A stretch of DNA of 64,000 nt, taken from positions 434,001 through 498,000 of the forward strand of contig JAULSU010000001.1 of the NCBI GenBank assembly GCA_030512335.1, written 5' to 3'. This DNA comes from Immersiella caudata. Lineage: Eukaryota; Ascomycota; Sordariomycetes; Sordariales; Lasiosphaeriaceae. The notes beneath the pieces were generated by a model. It saw nothing but the letters and a program-made list of their open reading frames with translations. It had not been told where the DNA came from and did no database searches. Position 1 is the first letter of the stretch; every line of letters begins with the position of its first letter. Position numbers and translations under genes: made by a program. Shown here one piece after another: positions 53,406-64,000 of this stretch.

Positions 53406-54615
53406 CTAATCCTGTCTCACAGGATCCAACCCAACACTGCCCACCGCCTCGTCAATCTCGGCCATGATTTCAGGGGTCAACTTGTCGAGCGACTTCAGCG
53501 CCTTGAGATTCTCGACAATCTGCTCCGGCTTCGATGCGCCAGTGATAACACACGATACATTCGGGTTCTTGAGACACCAAGCCAGAGCCCGCTCTGACTG
53601 GGGAATGCCGACCCTGTCCGCAATAACCTGAATCTGTTAGCGTCTGATCTAAGCCTTGACTGATGGTTCTTACCTTGATCGTCTTGACCTTCTCGATATC
53701 TTCCCGCCATGCCTTGTTTCCGTAGTTGTCACGCATGTAATTGACAAACTTGTCGCTGCCTCTGGCAAATTGGCTGCCAGCGGGCGGCGCGTCGGGAGAA
53801 TCGCTGTACTTTCCGCTCAGCAGGCCAAACTTGAGCAGGCTGAAAGTTGTGAGGCCGAAGCCAAAGCGGCTGTAAAGACGCTGGAACTCGCCTTCGACCT
53901 TCTTCCTGTGCAGCAAGTTGTAGAAAGGCTGCTCGACAACAGGGGGGATCAGGCCGAGCTGCTTCGCAATGCCGCAAGCCTCGGCGATTTCATCGGCGCT
54001 CTACTCGCTGGTGCCCCAGTACATGGCTCATCCCTTGATTTCGATAATATGGTTGAAAGCGCGGACGACCTCCTCCATGGGTGTCAGCCGATCCGGTCGG
54101 TGTGCATAGACGATGTCAACGTATTCGAGATCCAGTCGGTTGAGTGATGCCCTGAGACCCACGATGATGTGTTTTCTGCTCAGACCGTGGTTGTTCACGA
54201 GGACCTCGCCGTTTGCACCACCCCAGTTCAGCCTGGTGCTGATGACGATGTCGTTTCGCTTCCACCCCAGTTTCTTGATTGCCTGACCCAAAACAATCTC
54301 AGACTGGCCGCCGGCATAGCTTTTTGCCAATCTCAGTACTCAGAGTCATCTACTTGCGGCAGAGGTGAGTGCTTACCTCTCAGCCGTATCAAAGAAGTTG
54401 ATGCCGCAGTCGTACGCCTGCTTGAGGCAAGCAATTGTCGTATCTGAGATATCATGTTAGCTTCATTCCCTCTTCTCGAGGCTCAAAACGAACCGTTCTC
54501 AACCTGGCCGCCAAAGGTAAGCCACCCTCCCAGACCGAGAGCAGAAACATGCAGCCCTGAGTTGCCAAGGCGGCGATACACCATGCCCGTCTTTCGAGGT
54601 TCTTCCCACGCCATC
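53406..54615 (-). pseudogene. Aldo-keto reductase pseudogene (Kv-beta/YghZ-like) with two nonsense codons
   Basis: Start ATG at 54615 (MAWEEPRKTGMVYRRLG). Exons can be followed: LGNSGLHVSALGLGGWLTFGG, TTIACLKQAYDCGINFFDTAE, then [37 protein letters not shown] and EIDEAVGSVGLDPVRQD. The NADPH-linked reductase fold is clear: the family GxNxFDTA site (D of FDTAE), Y of SYAGG, K of ISTRLNWGG changed to R, and H of YAHRPD. In the middle exon two stops replace expected tryptophans: TGA at 54028-54030 (KG*AMYWG, normally KGWAMYWG) and TAG at 54001-54003 (GTSE*SADEI, normally GTSEWSADEI). Both are G-to-A changes on the coding strand. The catalytic Lys also appears as Arg (VISTRLNWG). The product is therefore not functional as read. 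Confidence 0.82.
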
Positions 54616-55166
54616 TTGATCGATATGACTGAAATTGGCGTATGGTTTGGTGATTCAATGGCTAGGTGCTGCGATTTTCTGAACATGTGTCGTCAACATC
54701 GGCCCGGCTGGGTTCGGAGGGGCAAAGGTGGCTGTGGAGAATATCTCGGAGATTTTGCCAGATCGGAGAAATATGCCGAGCACGAACTGAGGGGCAGGTT
54801 CGGGCATACGAGTGACTCCGCCCAGCTTTGAAACTAAGTGTTTCATAAATTGCTGGCGCGAAGACGCGATCGAAACCGATACGGGCGCGTCGGCGCGCTC
54901 CGTGCGGAGGCCGGTCTTCAACCGGACTGCGGCGCATCGAGGCCAATGAACCAGTTTGGGTTACTCAGCAACTCCGCGAAAGTACGGCCTGCTGATAAGC
55001 CGCCAGCCAATGAAGCTACCCCTGTCGCAGCGGCACCGTACGTGCCTCCAGAGACTGCCGGCTGCTGTGGTTGATGGCTCCAGTTTGGGTCTAACGAAGT
55101 TGACGAGGATTGTTCGCCAGTGTTGCTGTACAACCCCGCCTCCTGTTCGATCTCGGCGGCCGCGAC
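54616..55166. other. Intergenic stretch between the reductase pseudogene and the second regulator
   Basis: No gene is recognised. It holds the 3' end of the second Zn2Cys6 regulator and the promoter of the reductase pseudogene. Confidence 0.5.
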
Positions 55167-56768
55167 TCACGAGAGCCATGGGGAAGGTGATAGTGTCAAG
55201 TCAGGGGGATCATCATGGAAGGATTGCTCCGTGTCATCCGAGGTTGAGTCCATGCCCCATCCCCGAGTGCCATCTTCCACCTCCTCGACCACTCGAGTTT
55301 GCTGCGCAGGCACACTCAGCGGAATACCAGAAATCGAATAGGAAGGTAGGTGAGCCTGTGAGGTACGCAGAGCTAACAGCTGTAATAACTTGTTATTCCC
55401 ACCCCGAGAGGTAGCGAGTATTCTCTGCAGCCGCATGAGCACATCCCCAGGGTGGAGATCTGTGTTTGCCATGCCGAAGCGAGTCTCAAGTGAGTCGGCG
55501 ACGGCGCTTGCAATCTCATAGACCTTGAGCTCGATGTCAGAGCCGTGAGATTCAAGCGCGGAATGAGGAAGTTGACAGATGAGATCGAGAAACTCTTGGG
55601 CGATCTGAATCGGACCGGTAACAGCGGTCGATGAAGTGGATGGACTGGCTGTCCAGCTGCAAAGCGCGGCTCTCCAAAGTAGCACCTGCATCCACTGCCT
55701 GGTCACAAAGATGTCAGCCTTCTGCACGTCGTTTCCACTGCTCGCCAGATCGATGGGCACGTCCTGCAACCGCTGCTGAAGGAGGTCAAACATTTCGCGG
55801 TTGAGAGTCGAGGAGGCACCACTCGACATGCCTCCCACGTTGTCCGCTGCCTCGAGGAGAATGTCGAAAGCCCGGGACTGGTCGAAAATCCAGAACAGAT
55901 TGGCGAGCTTTTTGAAAGCTGGTAGAATGTGCGCTTCTTCGTCGGCACTTCCGCTGTCCAGGGGTGGGAGCCTCTCTGCTCTCTGCAGCACAACGGGAAG
56001 CTTGTGGAGCATAGCAACCCCCCGTTCTGTAACAAACAGAAGCCATAGAAGTCGGCGGCGGAGGCGATCCTCAGCTGGACTGAGTGAGACATATGAGGAC
56101 GCCCGATGCAGCCCCATGATCTGACCGAGCGTGATGGCCTCGCGGAGATAGAGCAGTGATTTCGTCCCTCCAGGTTGTTGGTTTTCGTGATAAATGTGCA
56201 AAAAGAAGGCTGTCCGTATGCTGTTGAGGTTGGCAGCTCCACCATCGGGTGTTCCTCGGATGCGATGGCAGTCTGCCCCCAAAGATGCGGCAGTGGCGTT
56301 GTCGTTGATACCGGTGTCCTGGAAGCGGTCCAGTTTCAGCTGCGCCATGGTTGCGGCGCCCACGGCGATGGCCAGCAGACGGGCTTCGACATCGTGAGGG
56401 TCTCGCTGCAACGCAGCAATGACTTCCTCGACAGCAACGATTGGCCAGACGGGAAAGAGGCGGAGACGGTAGATGCAGAGTCGAAGAACGAGCGATTCAA
56501 CCGCGATGTCCCCGTGCGCAACAGCCGCACCTTCAACTGAATCTTGAGCAGGTGTTCTCTGAGCCTCCTGGATCTGCTCAATGGTCTTTTGTCTCAGCGA
56601 CCATGGTCCTCGCGTTGCCTGTCGCTTGTTGAATGTGCAATCGATGCCGATGGCGACGCAGCGCTCGCAGGGCGGCGTCTGAGAGCATTTCACTTTTCGA
56701 ATCTTGCATGCATCGCAGGATCTGGTACCGATCTTTCTCCTTCGCGAATTGGCCGGCGGCCTGGACAT
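55167..56768 (-). CDS. Zn2Cys6 transcription factor, second
   Basis: Single exon. The start at 56768 (MSRPPANSRRRKIGTRSC) gives 533 residues. An in-frame ATG at 56855 would add 29. The zinc cluster CDACKIRKVKC-SQTPPC-ERC-VAIGIDC has the standard C-x2-C-x6-C-x5-C-x2-C-x6-C spacing. A linker of the type RGPWSLRQKT and the fungal TF domain follow (LRLRLFPVWPIVAVEEVIAAL, then LYLREAITLGQIMGLHR and RRRLLWLLFVTERGVAM). This arrangement resembles fungal regulators of sugar use (maltose/starch type). It lies between the damaged reductase and the damaged transporter, so it may have controlled them. Its own frame is intact. Confidence 0.88.
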   Translation of the reverse strand: MSRPPANSRRRKIGTRSCDACKIRKVKCSQTPPCERCVAIGIDCTFNKRQATRGPWSLRQKTIEQIQEAQRTPAQDSVEGAAVAHGDIAVESLVLRLCIYRLRLFPVWPIVAVEEVIAALQRDPHDVEARLLAIAVGAATMAQLKLDRFQDTGINDNATAASLGADCHRIRGTPDGGAANLNSIRTAFFLHIYHENQQPGGTKSLLYLREAITLGQIMGLHRASSYVSLSPAEDRLRRRLLWLLFVTERGVAMLHKLPVVLQRAERLPPLDSGSADEEAHILPAFKKLANLFWIFDQSRAFDILLEAADNVGGMSSGASSTLNREMFDLLQQRLQDVPIDLASSGNDVQKADIFVTRQWMQVLLWRAALCSWTASPSTSSTAVTGPIQIAQEFLDLICQLPHSALESHGSDIELKVYEIASAVADSLETRFGMANTDLHPGDVLMRLQRILATSRGGNNKLLQLLALRTSQAHLPSYSISGIPLSVPAQQTRVVEEVEDGTRGWGMDSTSDDTEQSFHDDPPDLTLSPSPWLS

Positions 56769-56855
56769 GGTGCATCGCGTCGACGACCCGTGAGCATTTC
56801 TTGGAAAGGATTTCGAGGTCAAAACGTTGGGCAAGGTTGCCCCTCCCCATGCCAT

Positions 56856-58248
56856 CCCAAATTAGAATGGTGTGATTCTCCAACAGGTCCCCACAGTCGT
56901 GAGGTCGGTAAACTTTGATCCTCATGGTTTCTTGCACTTGGTCGATTCTGCGATCAGAATTGGAGCAAATCGAGAGCAGAAAGTGCAGTTGAAGGGGACG
57001 AAGGAAGCTCGCTGCACCACTCCTGGGCGGTCCATCGATCTCGTTTAAGGTCCACCAGAAGTCTTCATTTCGCCTGCTCCCTAGGCCTAATCATTCCCCA
57101 CCAAAGCGCTATTCGTCATCGCGTACCCCTAACCCCCTGTTGTGTACATTTCACACGGGATGATGAACTCTCACACGGCCAGCAGAGGCCGACGCCACCG
57201 CTTTGTTCGTACAAAAGAGCTGGCTTCATCGCGTTCTGGCTGAGGCTTCATGTCCAAATCAACAAAGCCATTCACGTTTGTTGACGTGACTTTCAAAGGA
57301 TGAAAACAATAGAGTTGTTTGAATATCTTCCTGAAACTCAGCGCCAAAACTGCAACAAAGCAAGTGCAGGCGTTCGTGATATCTCATCATCAATTGTCAG
57401 AAATTCTGCACTCTGTATTTGATGGAAATGATGTCGGTTGCAGCAGCTTGATTGTATTGCTTGTTAAGATTCTGGCTTTTAGCCAGAACCTCCTTCTTTG
57501 AAAGCCAGTTCCTAGGATTCAGCTTCGTCAACTCTATGGCTGAGGTTGACTGGCGTTCAGGCAGTGCCAGGCATCCAGTCAGCTTTGCTGACCGGAAGCC
57601 CAGGGCCCCTGAACCTGTCAGATAAACAGCGATTACCACTTGTCAGAGTAATTGAACGTTCCCTGCTTTTTAGTGCAGTGGTAATGCGCGACAGAACCCC
57701 TATCTTTCTGACAGTTATACCTTTCGGTATAGTCATACCATAATATACCGATCAGTACAAGTAACCATCATCTCTACAATAATATAAGGAACCCTTTTAG
57801 TTCCTCACGTAAGTATTCGCTTTGTTAATTAAGCCAACTTCAATTATGTCTTACTACATAGTCACCTCGCGTGCTGCGGTGTATTATAGTGACATACAAC
57901 CATTAACCAAGTGACCCACGCCTGTAAGGACTTGCTTATGTAATACTCCTCTCACTCCAACCAACCATTCCAACGACCCTGCCGACCGTCAGTCGACAGG
58001 CATAGGTCGTAAAAGGTAAATGTAAAGACAGGGATTTTGAAGAAACTAAAGGAGGATTTTAGTAGCTGGTTAAATGTACATACGGATAACAATAAGGTCA
58101 ATTCTATTAGAAAAGATAAAGTTATAATTTAAACACGGAACCGGTTTATTTTATCGATAAACTTCCTTCCCACCTTTCACATAAGGGTCCATTTCACATT
58201 AGTCGTAACTCTCCTTTAATGCTCTTCTTTCTAACCCTCTAAACTTCG
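56856..58248. other. AT-rich stretch with short inverted repeats
   Basis: The first part is the promoter of the second regulator. From about 57300 to 58240 the sequence is clearly AT-rich (the 60 bases 57781-57840 are 33% G+C by my count). Small palindromes occur: TTCTGGCT/AGCCAGAA at about 57471-57490 and TATACC/GGTATA at about 57717-57732. No coding frame is recognisable. It may be a decayed mobile element, but no transposase motif or terminal repeats are seen. Confidence 0.5.
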
Positions 58249-59975
58249 TCAGTAAGCGTAGCGGAAATCCAAGCGCCTGTTGCCCTCCCCAGACCGAGCC
58301 GCAATATCGTTCTGATACACCAGTCTCTCCTCAGAGGTCATCTGCCCCCATTTCTTCTCCTTCTCCTTGTTCAAATGTACCAACACGAACCGCTAAACGA
58401 GGAAAGTGACTACCGAGAGGGCGCAGATCGAAACCAGGACTGTGTTGCCAGTCTTGTAGTAGGGGGCATCCCAGCGGCGATAGATCTGACTGCTAATCAG
58501 GCTGCCAATCTGAACAATGACGTTGTACACGGCCGCAGCAATGGCGCGCTTCTTGACGTCGAAGGTGTTCTCGGAAATCCACGAGGTGACGATGGGGTGG
58601 AAGTAGGGATAGCCGCTGATGAGAGTGATGAGTGAGAAACGACCCCATTCGCGGCCTCCGTCGGGAATGGTGAGAAGAGCGACGAGCAGCGGCATGATCC
58701 ACGCTTCACCGAACAGGCAGTGGAAAGTACGTTCTCCGAAATAGTCGCTGCTGAAGGAGAGGCATAACATGGTGATGATTTGGAGGATGGCCGATGGGAT
58801 GGTGAGCATGTTGGTGTTGAAAGTCGAGAATCCCAGACGTCTCAGAGTGAGGGTGAGATAACCCTGCACAGGCGACGCCGGAATGTAGGCGATGAGACCG
58901 ATAAAGTACAAACCCCACATGGACTTGTCGGAGAGGGTGTCCTTGATGTCCTTCCACTTGATGCGCTCCTTGAGGGCAGTGAGGCCCTTGGCGGGGTCGT
59001 CGCGGAGAATGCGGTTGATCATGATGACCTCCTGGCGCTCAGTGTAACACGGCTTGCGGAAGGGAATGCCAGTAGTATCAGTAGGCGATCCAGGGAGATA
59101 GATGAACGACTGTTGGCGGTGTCAGTGGCGCTGTCGGTACAAAGGGGCGGGTGCTAATTAAGCGCGGGGTTTCTCAGGGGTAACGTGGAGATTCAAACCC
59201 CCCACGACAACTTAAGGAAGTGATCAGAGATGCTCATGATGATAGCCAAAACCACTGTTAACAAGCCCTCAAGGAGAAAGAGCCAGAACCAACCAGGCTT
59301 TCCTCCGATTCCACGCATCTCAAGGATACCAGCGGCCAAAAGAGCCGAAATGACGCGCGCAACGTTGAGGGTAGACCAGAAAGCGGCAAGACGGATCGAC
59401 AGCTCCTTCGATGTGTAGAAATACGTAGCGTAGAGAATAGCACCGGGAATGAAACCGCCCTCGCAGGCACCGATGAGACCGCGGGTGACATAGAAGCCAG
59501 CGCGCCCATGCATCTAGGACTGACCCCAGGTCACGGTGCCCCAGGCGAACATCATGATGGAAAGGACTCTGCGGAAGCCGTAGCGCTTGGTGATAAGCTG
59601 AACCGGGAACTCTGCACTGAGGAAGCAAAGAAGCTGGATGGTGGTTCCGTTGTTGTAATCATCGCTGGTGAGGTTCATGTCGTCGAGGAAGTTGTCGGCC
59701 AGTGCATTCGACAGGTTGCCGCGGTCGAGCTGGAGGGCAAAGAACATGACGCAGATCCATGACATCAACCAGATATCGGTCTTGCGGACGACGGCCTTTT
59801 CCTCTTCGGGGGTCCATATGGCCTCCGGATCCCAACGGTGCTTGCCCTCGAACTTGTCATCAGGAGGGACGGCGTTGCTAAGCTTGTCGCGACCGACGAC
59901 GGCGGACTTCTCCGAATCGTAGCCCTCATGGGTGCTGGCGGGCCGAGCCAGTTGCTCAATATCGTCAACGCCCAT
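58249..59975 (-). pseudogene. MFS transporter of the anion:cation symporter (DAL5-like) family, inactivated
   Basis: Exon order is readable from MGVDDIEQLARPASTHEG at 59975: DIWLMSWICVMFFALQLDRGNLSNAL, NGTTIQLLCFLSAEFPVQLITK, RGLIGACEGGFIPGAILYATYFYTSKELSIR, and GSPTDTTGIPFRKPC. The family carries organic anions such as allantoate, nicotinate and pantothenate. Three changes break it: TAG at 59514-59516 where the family has Trp (TWGQ-S-W-MHGRAG); ATGAGC at 59232-59237 where a GTGAGC intron donor is needed; and TAG at 58393-58395 where FLVQRFVLVHLN is expected (CAG to TAG). All three are C-to-T or G-to-A. The 3' exon still runs in frame from 59022 to 58396, and the last 48 codons follow to the TGA at 58249. 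The product as written would be truncated in its first third. Confidence 0.82.
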
Positions 59976-60680
59976 TGCGAGTTGATCTGAGGGGTAAGTG
60001 GCAAAGAACTGGAGATCAAGTTGACAATCAAACGTCCCTCAAGAAGGGGAATCATGCCGGTATTTAGACTCCGGCCAAACACCCCGGGTCACCGTGAAGC
60101 TCAGCACCTGATATCGGGACACATCCTTAGTTACATCTGAATCCATCTCCAGGACGTTTGGGCGGAGAAAGGCGCGGAGAATACCCCATTCGCCCCATTG
60201 GATTACATCGCGTCAGAACCGCAGAAACCCGGGCGGGGATACCGCACTGAATGGCTGGAATGTTGCAGTGCACCCGAGGCAGCGCCGTTATCCGCTTACG
60301 AGTGCCGATGCGGTGGTTGCCACCGCACCACCAACGAGGTGTAGGATCTGCTCCGCACGCAAGGAACGAAACATGTGTACTCGTGAGCGGGGCCGAGTCG
60401 AGGCTAACGTCCGGCATTTCTCATTTTTGGTGCCGCGTGACGCAATCGTGCCTTCCGAGATTTTCTCCGCCGCCAAGAGCCATCCCAGATTCGGGACCCC
60501 ATCCGAGACCCATCCATCTCGCAGGCGCTTACATTAAGGGTCTATGTCCATTGCACCGTCTCTACCATGCCAGATATTTATTTTCAGGTACTATACCCTC
60601 TAAACTCCTTTCGCAATATCACAGTGTTGTTCTTGCGTCCATTTTGAGATTGCACCTCGATTTGTGACCCGATTCCCATC
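59976..60680. promoter_or_regulatory. Divergent region between the MFS pseudogene and the TauD-like gene
   Basis: These 705 bases separate two starts facing away from each other. A single GCGGGGATA (60233-60241) equals nine bases of the P450 promoter repeat, but one such match is expected about once in a window this size. Confidence 0.4.
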
Positions 60681-61958
60681 ATGCGTTCCGCCGTTCAAGA
60701 CTCCACCAGCAGTGGACCCTGGTCCTCGTCCAACATCGTTGGAGGCAACGATATCGCCAGACCCACCCTCACAAGGCCCAAATACACGGGCTCGCTTGAG
60801 CAGTTCAAGTATAACGATCTCACCCCAGTCATCGGCCGTGAATTCGACGACGTTCAAGTCCGTGACCTGCTCAAGGCCTCCGATGATGTGATCGGAGACC
60901 TTGCCATCACAAGTAAGTTTTCCGCGCGATAATTCGCTCTCAATTTTCACGTGTCGTCGCATGCAAACCTCTACCAACACCACACAGTTTCGGAGAGAGG
61001 CGTTGTCTTCCTTCGTGATCAGGATGTAACCCCAACCGAGATGAAGGACTTTATGCTTCGCCTAACCACTCTCGCCGGCTCGGTAAGCACCAATCGTGTC
61101 ACAAAAATCTCCGACTCGGGATGTAACCTGGCCGCTAATCTATCCCCCCCACGAACTAGCCCGAGTCTTCCGGTCTTCACGTGCATCCTCTGACGGAGGA
61201 AGGGAGTGAGCTCGGAGACCAGATCAGCGTCATTTCCTCGGAGAAGCAAGCCAAGGGCGGCGGCTTGACCCATCGGCTCTCAGATGCCAGTCGCTTTTGC
61301 GAGCGCGGGGTGGCACAGCGATATCACCTTTGAGCCGGTGCCCTCCGATTACGCCATGCTCAAGATTCACACGCTTCCGGCAACTGGCGGTGATACGCTG
61401 TGGGCGAGCGGTTATGAGGTTTACGACAGGCTCTCGCTGCCCATGCAGAAAATGCTCGAGGGCCTCACTGCTACGCACGACGCCAAGTTCTTCTTGGACG
61501 AAGCCGAGAGGCTAGGAAATCCCATCCGCCAAGGGAAGAGAGGATCGCCCCTGAACTACGGGACGTCGCTGTCGGCGGTGCATCCTGTTGTCCGGACGAA
61601 CCGTAAGCACTCACCTACCCCATATATCCAGAGGAATAACTAATACATGCCAGCCGTAACCGGATGGAAGTCCGTCTACGTGAACAGAGGTTTCACCAAC
61701 CGTATCAACGGCATCACCAGGGACGAGTCGGACGTCCTGCTCCCCTATCTCTTCAACCTCGTCACACAGAACCACGACGCGCAAGTGCGCTTCAAGTGGA
61801 GGAAGAACGACCTTGCCATCTGGGATAACCGGAGTACCTGGCATTGCGCCACGTACGATTACTTTGAGGCCCGCGCTGGAGACCGGGTGGCCTCGCTGGG
61901 AGAGGCCCCCTATCTGGACCTTTCGAGCACGGGGAGGAGGGAGGTATTGGGGCTGTGA
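60681..61958 (+). pseudogene. TauD/TfdA-family 2-oxoglutarate dioxygenase with a +1 frameshift
   Basis: Four exons, 60681-60912, 60988-61082, 61160-61602 and 61654-61958. The family uses Fe(II), 2-oxoglutarate and O2 to split taurine, sulfonates or aryloxy acids. It is recognised from ISERGVVFLRDQDVTPTEM, then AGWHSDITFEPVPSDYAML with the H-x-D iron ligands, PATGGDTLWASGYEVYDRLS, and DLAIWDNRSTWHCATYDYF with the distal His. Spliced exons total 1075 bases, one more than a multiple of three. The extra base falls at the four-T run 61295-61298, between LTHRLSDASRF and ASAGWHSD. Removing one T would restore family alignment. It may be a real mutation or a sequencing error in a homopolymer. It is divergent from the decayed transporter. 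All catalytic residues are still encoded after the shift. Confidence 0.8.
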
Positions 61959-62451
61959 GTTTGCTTTTGAATGATAATGAAAGTGGGAAACAGCATTGGA
62001 TAGCGAACTGATTTGATTGTTTTGGTCTAATGTCGCAGTGGCTTTCATGCTGTTCCCGCGCTGGAATTACCCCTGGACAACGCAAACACAACCTCAACCC
62101 ATGCATCAACAATCTGAAAGCAAAACATACCTCACCTCTGAGTGACCTCAAACTCCCAGGTTGTGGCAATCAAGCTATTTCTGCAGCCTTCACAGTAAAC
62201 CAAGACGACCCTAGTGACGCACCCACGAACTCTAAACGTACAGTAGCATGCCAATCATCGCCTCAATCAGGCACAGCAACCACATCAAGATTCAGTTCAA
62301 AAAGACATTAGCGTCGGACAAACGGACATCCATCGCCCCCTTGGGCTGCCTCCACCTCTTTGGATGGAATATCAACCCCTTCAATGCGCTCAAACCGTCC
62401 GCGAGCTCTTGTCACTTGTCCCATCAAGTCAGATTCACCAACGCCAACGAC
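61959..62451. other. Intergenic stretch before the arrestin-like gene
   Basis: No further gene is recognised. It contains the 3' end of the TauD-like gene and the promoter of the arrestin-like gene. Confidence 0.5.
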
Positions 62452-63928
62452 ATGCCGCGAAAGTGGTCTCGAAATGGCCCGGCCCTCTCCATCCAACTCG
62501 ACAACCCGGGCCCCATCAGACCCGGAGACACCATAACTGGGCGCGTCACCCGCCAACTGCCCATGGACACCACCCGAGCGCGGCTCTCCATCCAACTCCG
62601 CGGACGCGACAAAGTCAAACTCACGGTCCAAGAATTCCTCGTCTCCTTGCCCTTCCGCGCCTCCGCCAACCTCCTCGGCGATGACCTTCACCACGTCATC
62701 TTCGACGGCCCTTTGCGCATCCGCCCTTGCGACATCCCCGGGAAAACGCCCTTCATCTGCCACTTCGCCATCACCCTCCCGCACTACGACGCCATCAACG
62801 GCGATCCCCTCCCATGTAGGTTCAAGCCCGACTGGTTTCTCTTCCGCGGCAAAGCCTGTCTCTGTCCGCCCTCGAGGCCCCAGAGACATCCCATAAAGTA
62901 AAACACTGGCTGATCTTGTCCCAGTCACATTCCACTCCCGAACCCGCACCCCGACCTCCACCCTCCGCGCCTACATCGACTACTGGCTCGAAGCCTCCCT
63001 CTCCGACCTCTCCTCCCCCTCCCCGCGCCACCTCGCAATTCAGCCCCTGACAATCACCCACCACCCCCTCCCCATAACAATCCACCCCCCTTCCATTCCC
63101 CTACACCGCCGGACCTGCACCAAGACCATCCGCTCGCAGCGCCTTCTCCCCGGGCAATCCCACCCGCGCCTCTTCCTCGCGGACAAGCTGACCCAAGCCC
63201 TCTGCGGTCCTACCCTCCCCCATTACACCTTTGGCGTGGACGTCATCTGTCCAAAGACGATACAGTTGGATTCACCCATCCCGATGCCATTATATGTGCG
63301 AACCATGCCATTCCACGAACTCTCCTCAGATATCCTCGCGCAGCGCAGCCGGCTTATCGAGCTACGCTCAGTGAAAGTATCACTTGTAGCGAGAACAACA
63401 GCGAATTTACAGGGTGTGGTGAGCGGGAGCGCGAAGCGCAGGTTGCTATGCCGGGATGAGGAGGTGTTGAAGGCGAGGTGGAACCCCAGGGAGAGGGAAG
63501 CGCTGTGGCTTCCGTCGGATGCGGAGGAGGCGGCGCTGGATGTGGGGACTTTGGTGATGGGGGTTCGGTTTGGGGAGAAGGGGGTTTGGTGTGTGAAGGA
63601 GGGGCGGGGGAGCGCGACGTTTGAAGGGGCGGAGGGGGAGAGGGGGAGGGCGTATCCGGATTTTGAGACGTATGATATTAGGCATCGGCATTTGGTGAGG
63701 TGGGATATGGAGGTGAGGGTGGCGATGGAGACGGTGAGGGTGCGGGGGGAGGAGATGGTTACGGTTTTGGGGTCTGCGGGCGGCGTGGCGGGTGGTGTGT
63801 TGGTGGATCCGGCGGCGGCGAAGGAAAAGGCCGAGAAGAGGAGGTCGTTTCGGTGGGAGTGGATGGCGGCTGCGGGCAAGGTTGATGGTTGGGTGCCGGC
63901 CCGGAGCGAGCTTGGGTCCTCAGTTTAA
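62452..63928 (+). CDS. Arrestin-like protein (fungal alpha-arrestin N-terminal domain)
   Basis: Two exons, 62452-62815 and 62925-63928 (donor GTAGGT, acceptor CCCAG, in phase), give 455 residues. The ATG at 62452 begins MPRKWSRNGPALSIQLDNPG. The arrestin N-terminal pattern is visible: a beta-strand start ALSIQLDNP, the turn IRPGDTITGRVTR, ARLSIQLRGRDKVKL, then the split after DPLP and FTFHSRTRTPTSTLRAYIDYWLEA. The C-terminal half (FGVDVICPKTIQLDSPIPMPLYV) fits the second arrestin lobe. Alpha-arrestins recruit ubiquitin ligase to transporters for endocytosis, and a PPxY motif would be needed, but none is seen here. The coding strand is C-rich at the 5' end and G-rich after about 63400. Confidence 0.8.
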
Positions 63929-64000
63929 GCTTAAATGGACGCAGGCCTCATTGGAGAGGTGGAAATAAGATCTCCTGTACCTCATTTTAGCTGCCGGGAC

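Noticed and set aside
53406..54615. Treating the reductase stops as introns
   Set aside because: No donor and acceptor pair removes them while keeping the conserved motif AMYWGTSE, and both stops fall exactly on expected Trp positions.
60233..60241. GCGGGGATA as a second copy of the P450 promoter repeat
   Set aside because: A single nine-base match is expected by chance about once in a window of this size.

Overview
The window looks like genomic DNA of a filamentous ascomycete (Pezizomycotina, probably a Sordariomycete). Genes lie on both strands with no operons, introns are about 45-180 bases with GTRNGT donors, CTNAC branch sites and AG acceptors, and the families are typically fungal: HET domains, Zn2Cys6 regulators with fungal transcription-factor domains, ACS and DHA MFS transporters, AA7 oxidases and HET pseudogenes. 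One tRNA-Glu with a 15-base intron is present. All names rest on motif recognition by eye. No database search was run.

Layout. 1-9.5 kb: the 5' part of an M13 metalloprotease, a six-exon HET-like membrane protein with HGGDF repeats, a CorA-like membrane protein and tRNA-Glu. 9.6-22.9 kb: a small secreted protein, then a conserved block rich in lipid and membrane genes: a class III PLP enzyme divergent from an ethanolamine kinase, an MFS transporter, a TLC-domain protein, PGS1 (phosphatidylglycerophosphate synthase, with a one-base frameshift), a PAQR protein and a DHA-type MFS transporter. 24.9-28.9 kb: a 1299-residue protein joining an N-terminal module of the type first seen in stonustoxin-like proteins to a zinc ribbon, a P-loop GTPase, a second Cys/His cluster and a coiled coil. 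29.3-29.6 kb: a three-exon, six-cysteine secreted mini-protein.

29.6-41 kb is gene-poor, with a HET relic, one weakly supported hypothetical gene and a lipocalin-like protein. 41-62 kb resembles an accessory oxidative-metabolism region: AA7 flavo-oxidase, large HET pseudogene, cytochrome P450, phenol-hydroxylase-like FAD monooxygenase, two Zn2Cys6 regulators, and three damaged genes (aldo-keto reductase, ACS-family MFS transporter, TauD dioxygenase). Stops at conserved Trp/Gln codons and a lost splice donor suggest C-to-T type decay of the reductase and transporter. The dioxygenase carries one extra base. An arrestin-like gene closes the window.

How they may work together. Ethanolamine kinase makes phosphoethanolamine, which some class III PLP enzymes break down, so the divergent pair at 10.9-14.3 kb may be a small catabolic module. 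The P450, monooxygenase and first regulator (45.4-52.9 kb) could form one oxidative pathway, with a 12-base CGG-bearing repeat array in the P450 promoter as a possible regulator site. The second regulator with the damaged reductase, transporter and dioxygenase may be a formerly functional uptake and breakdown cluster now being lost.
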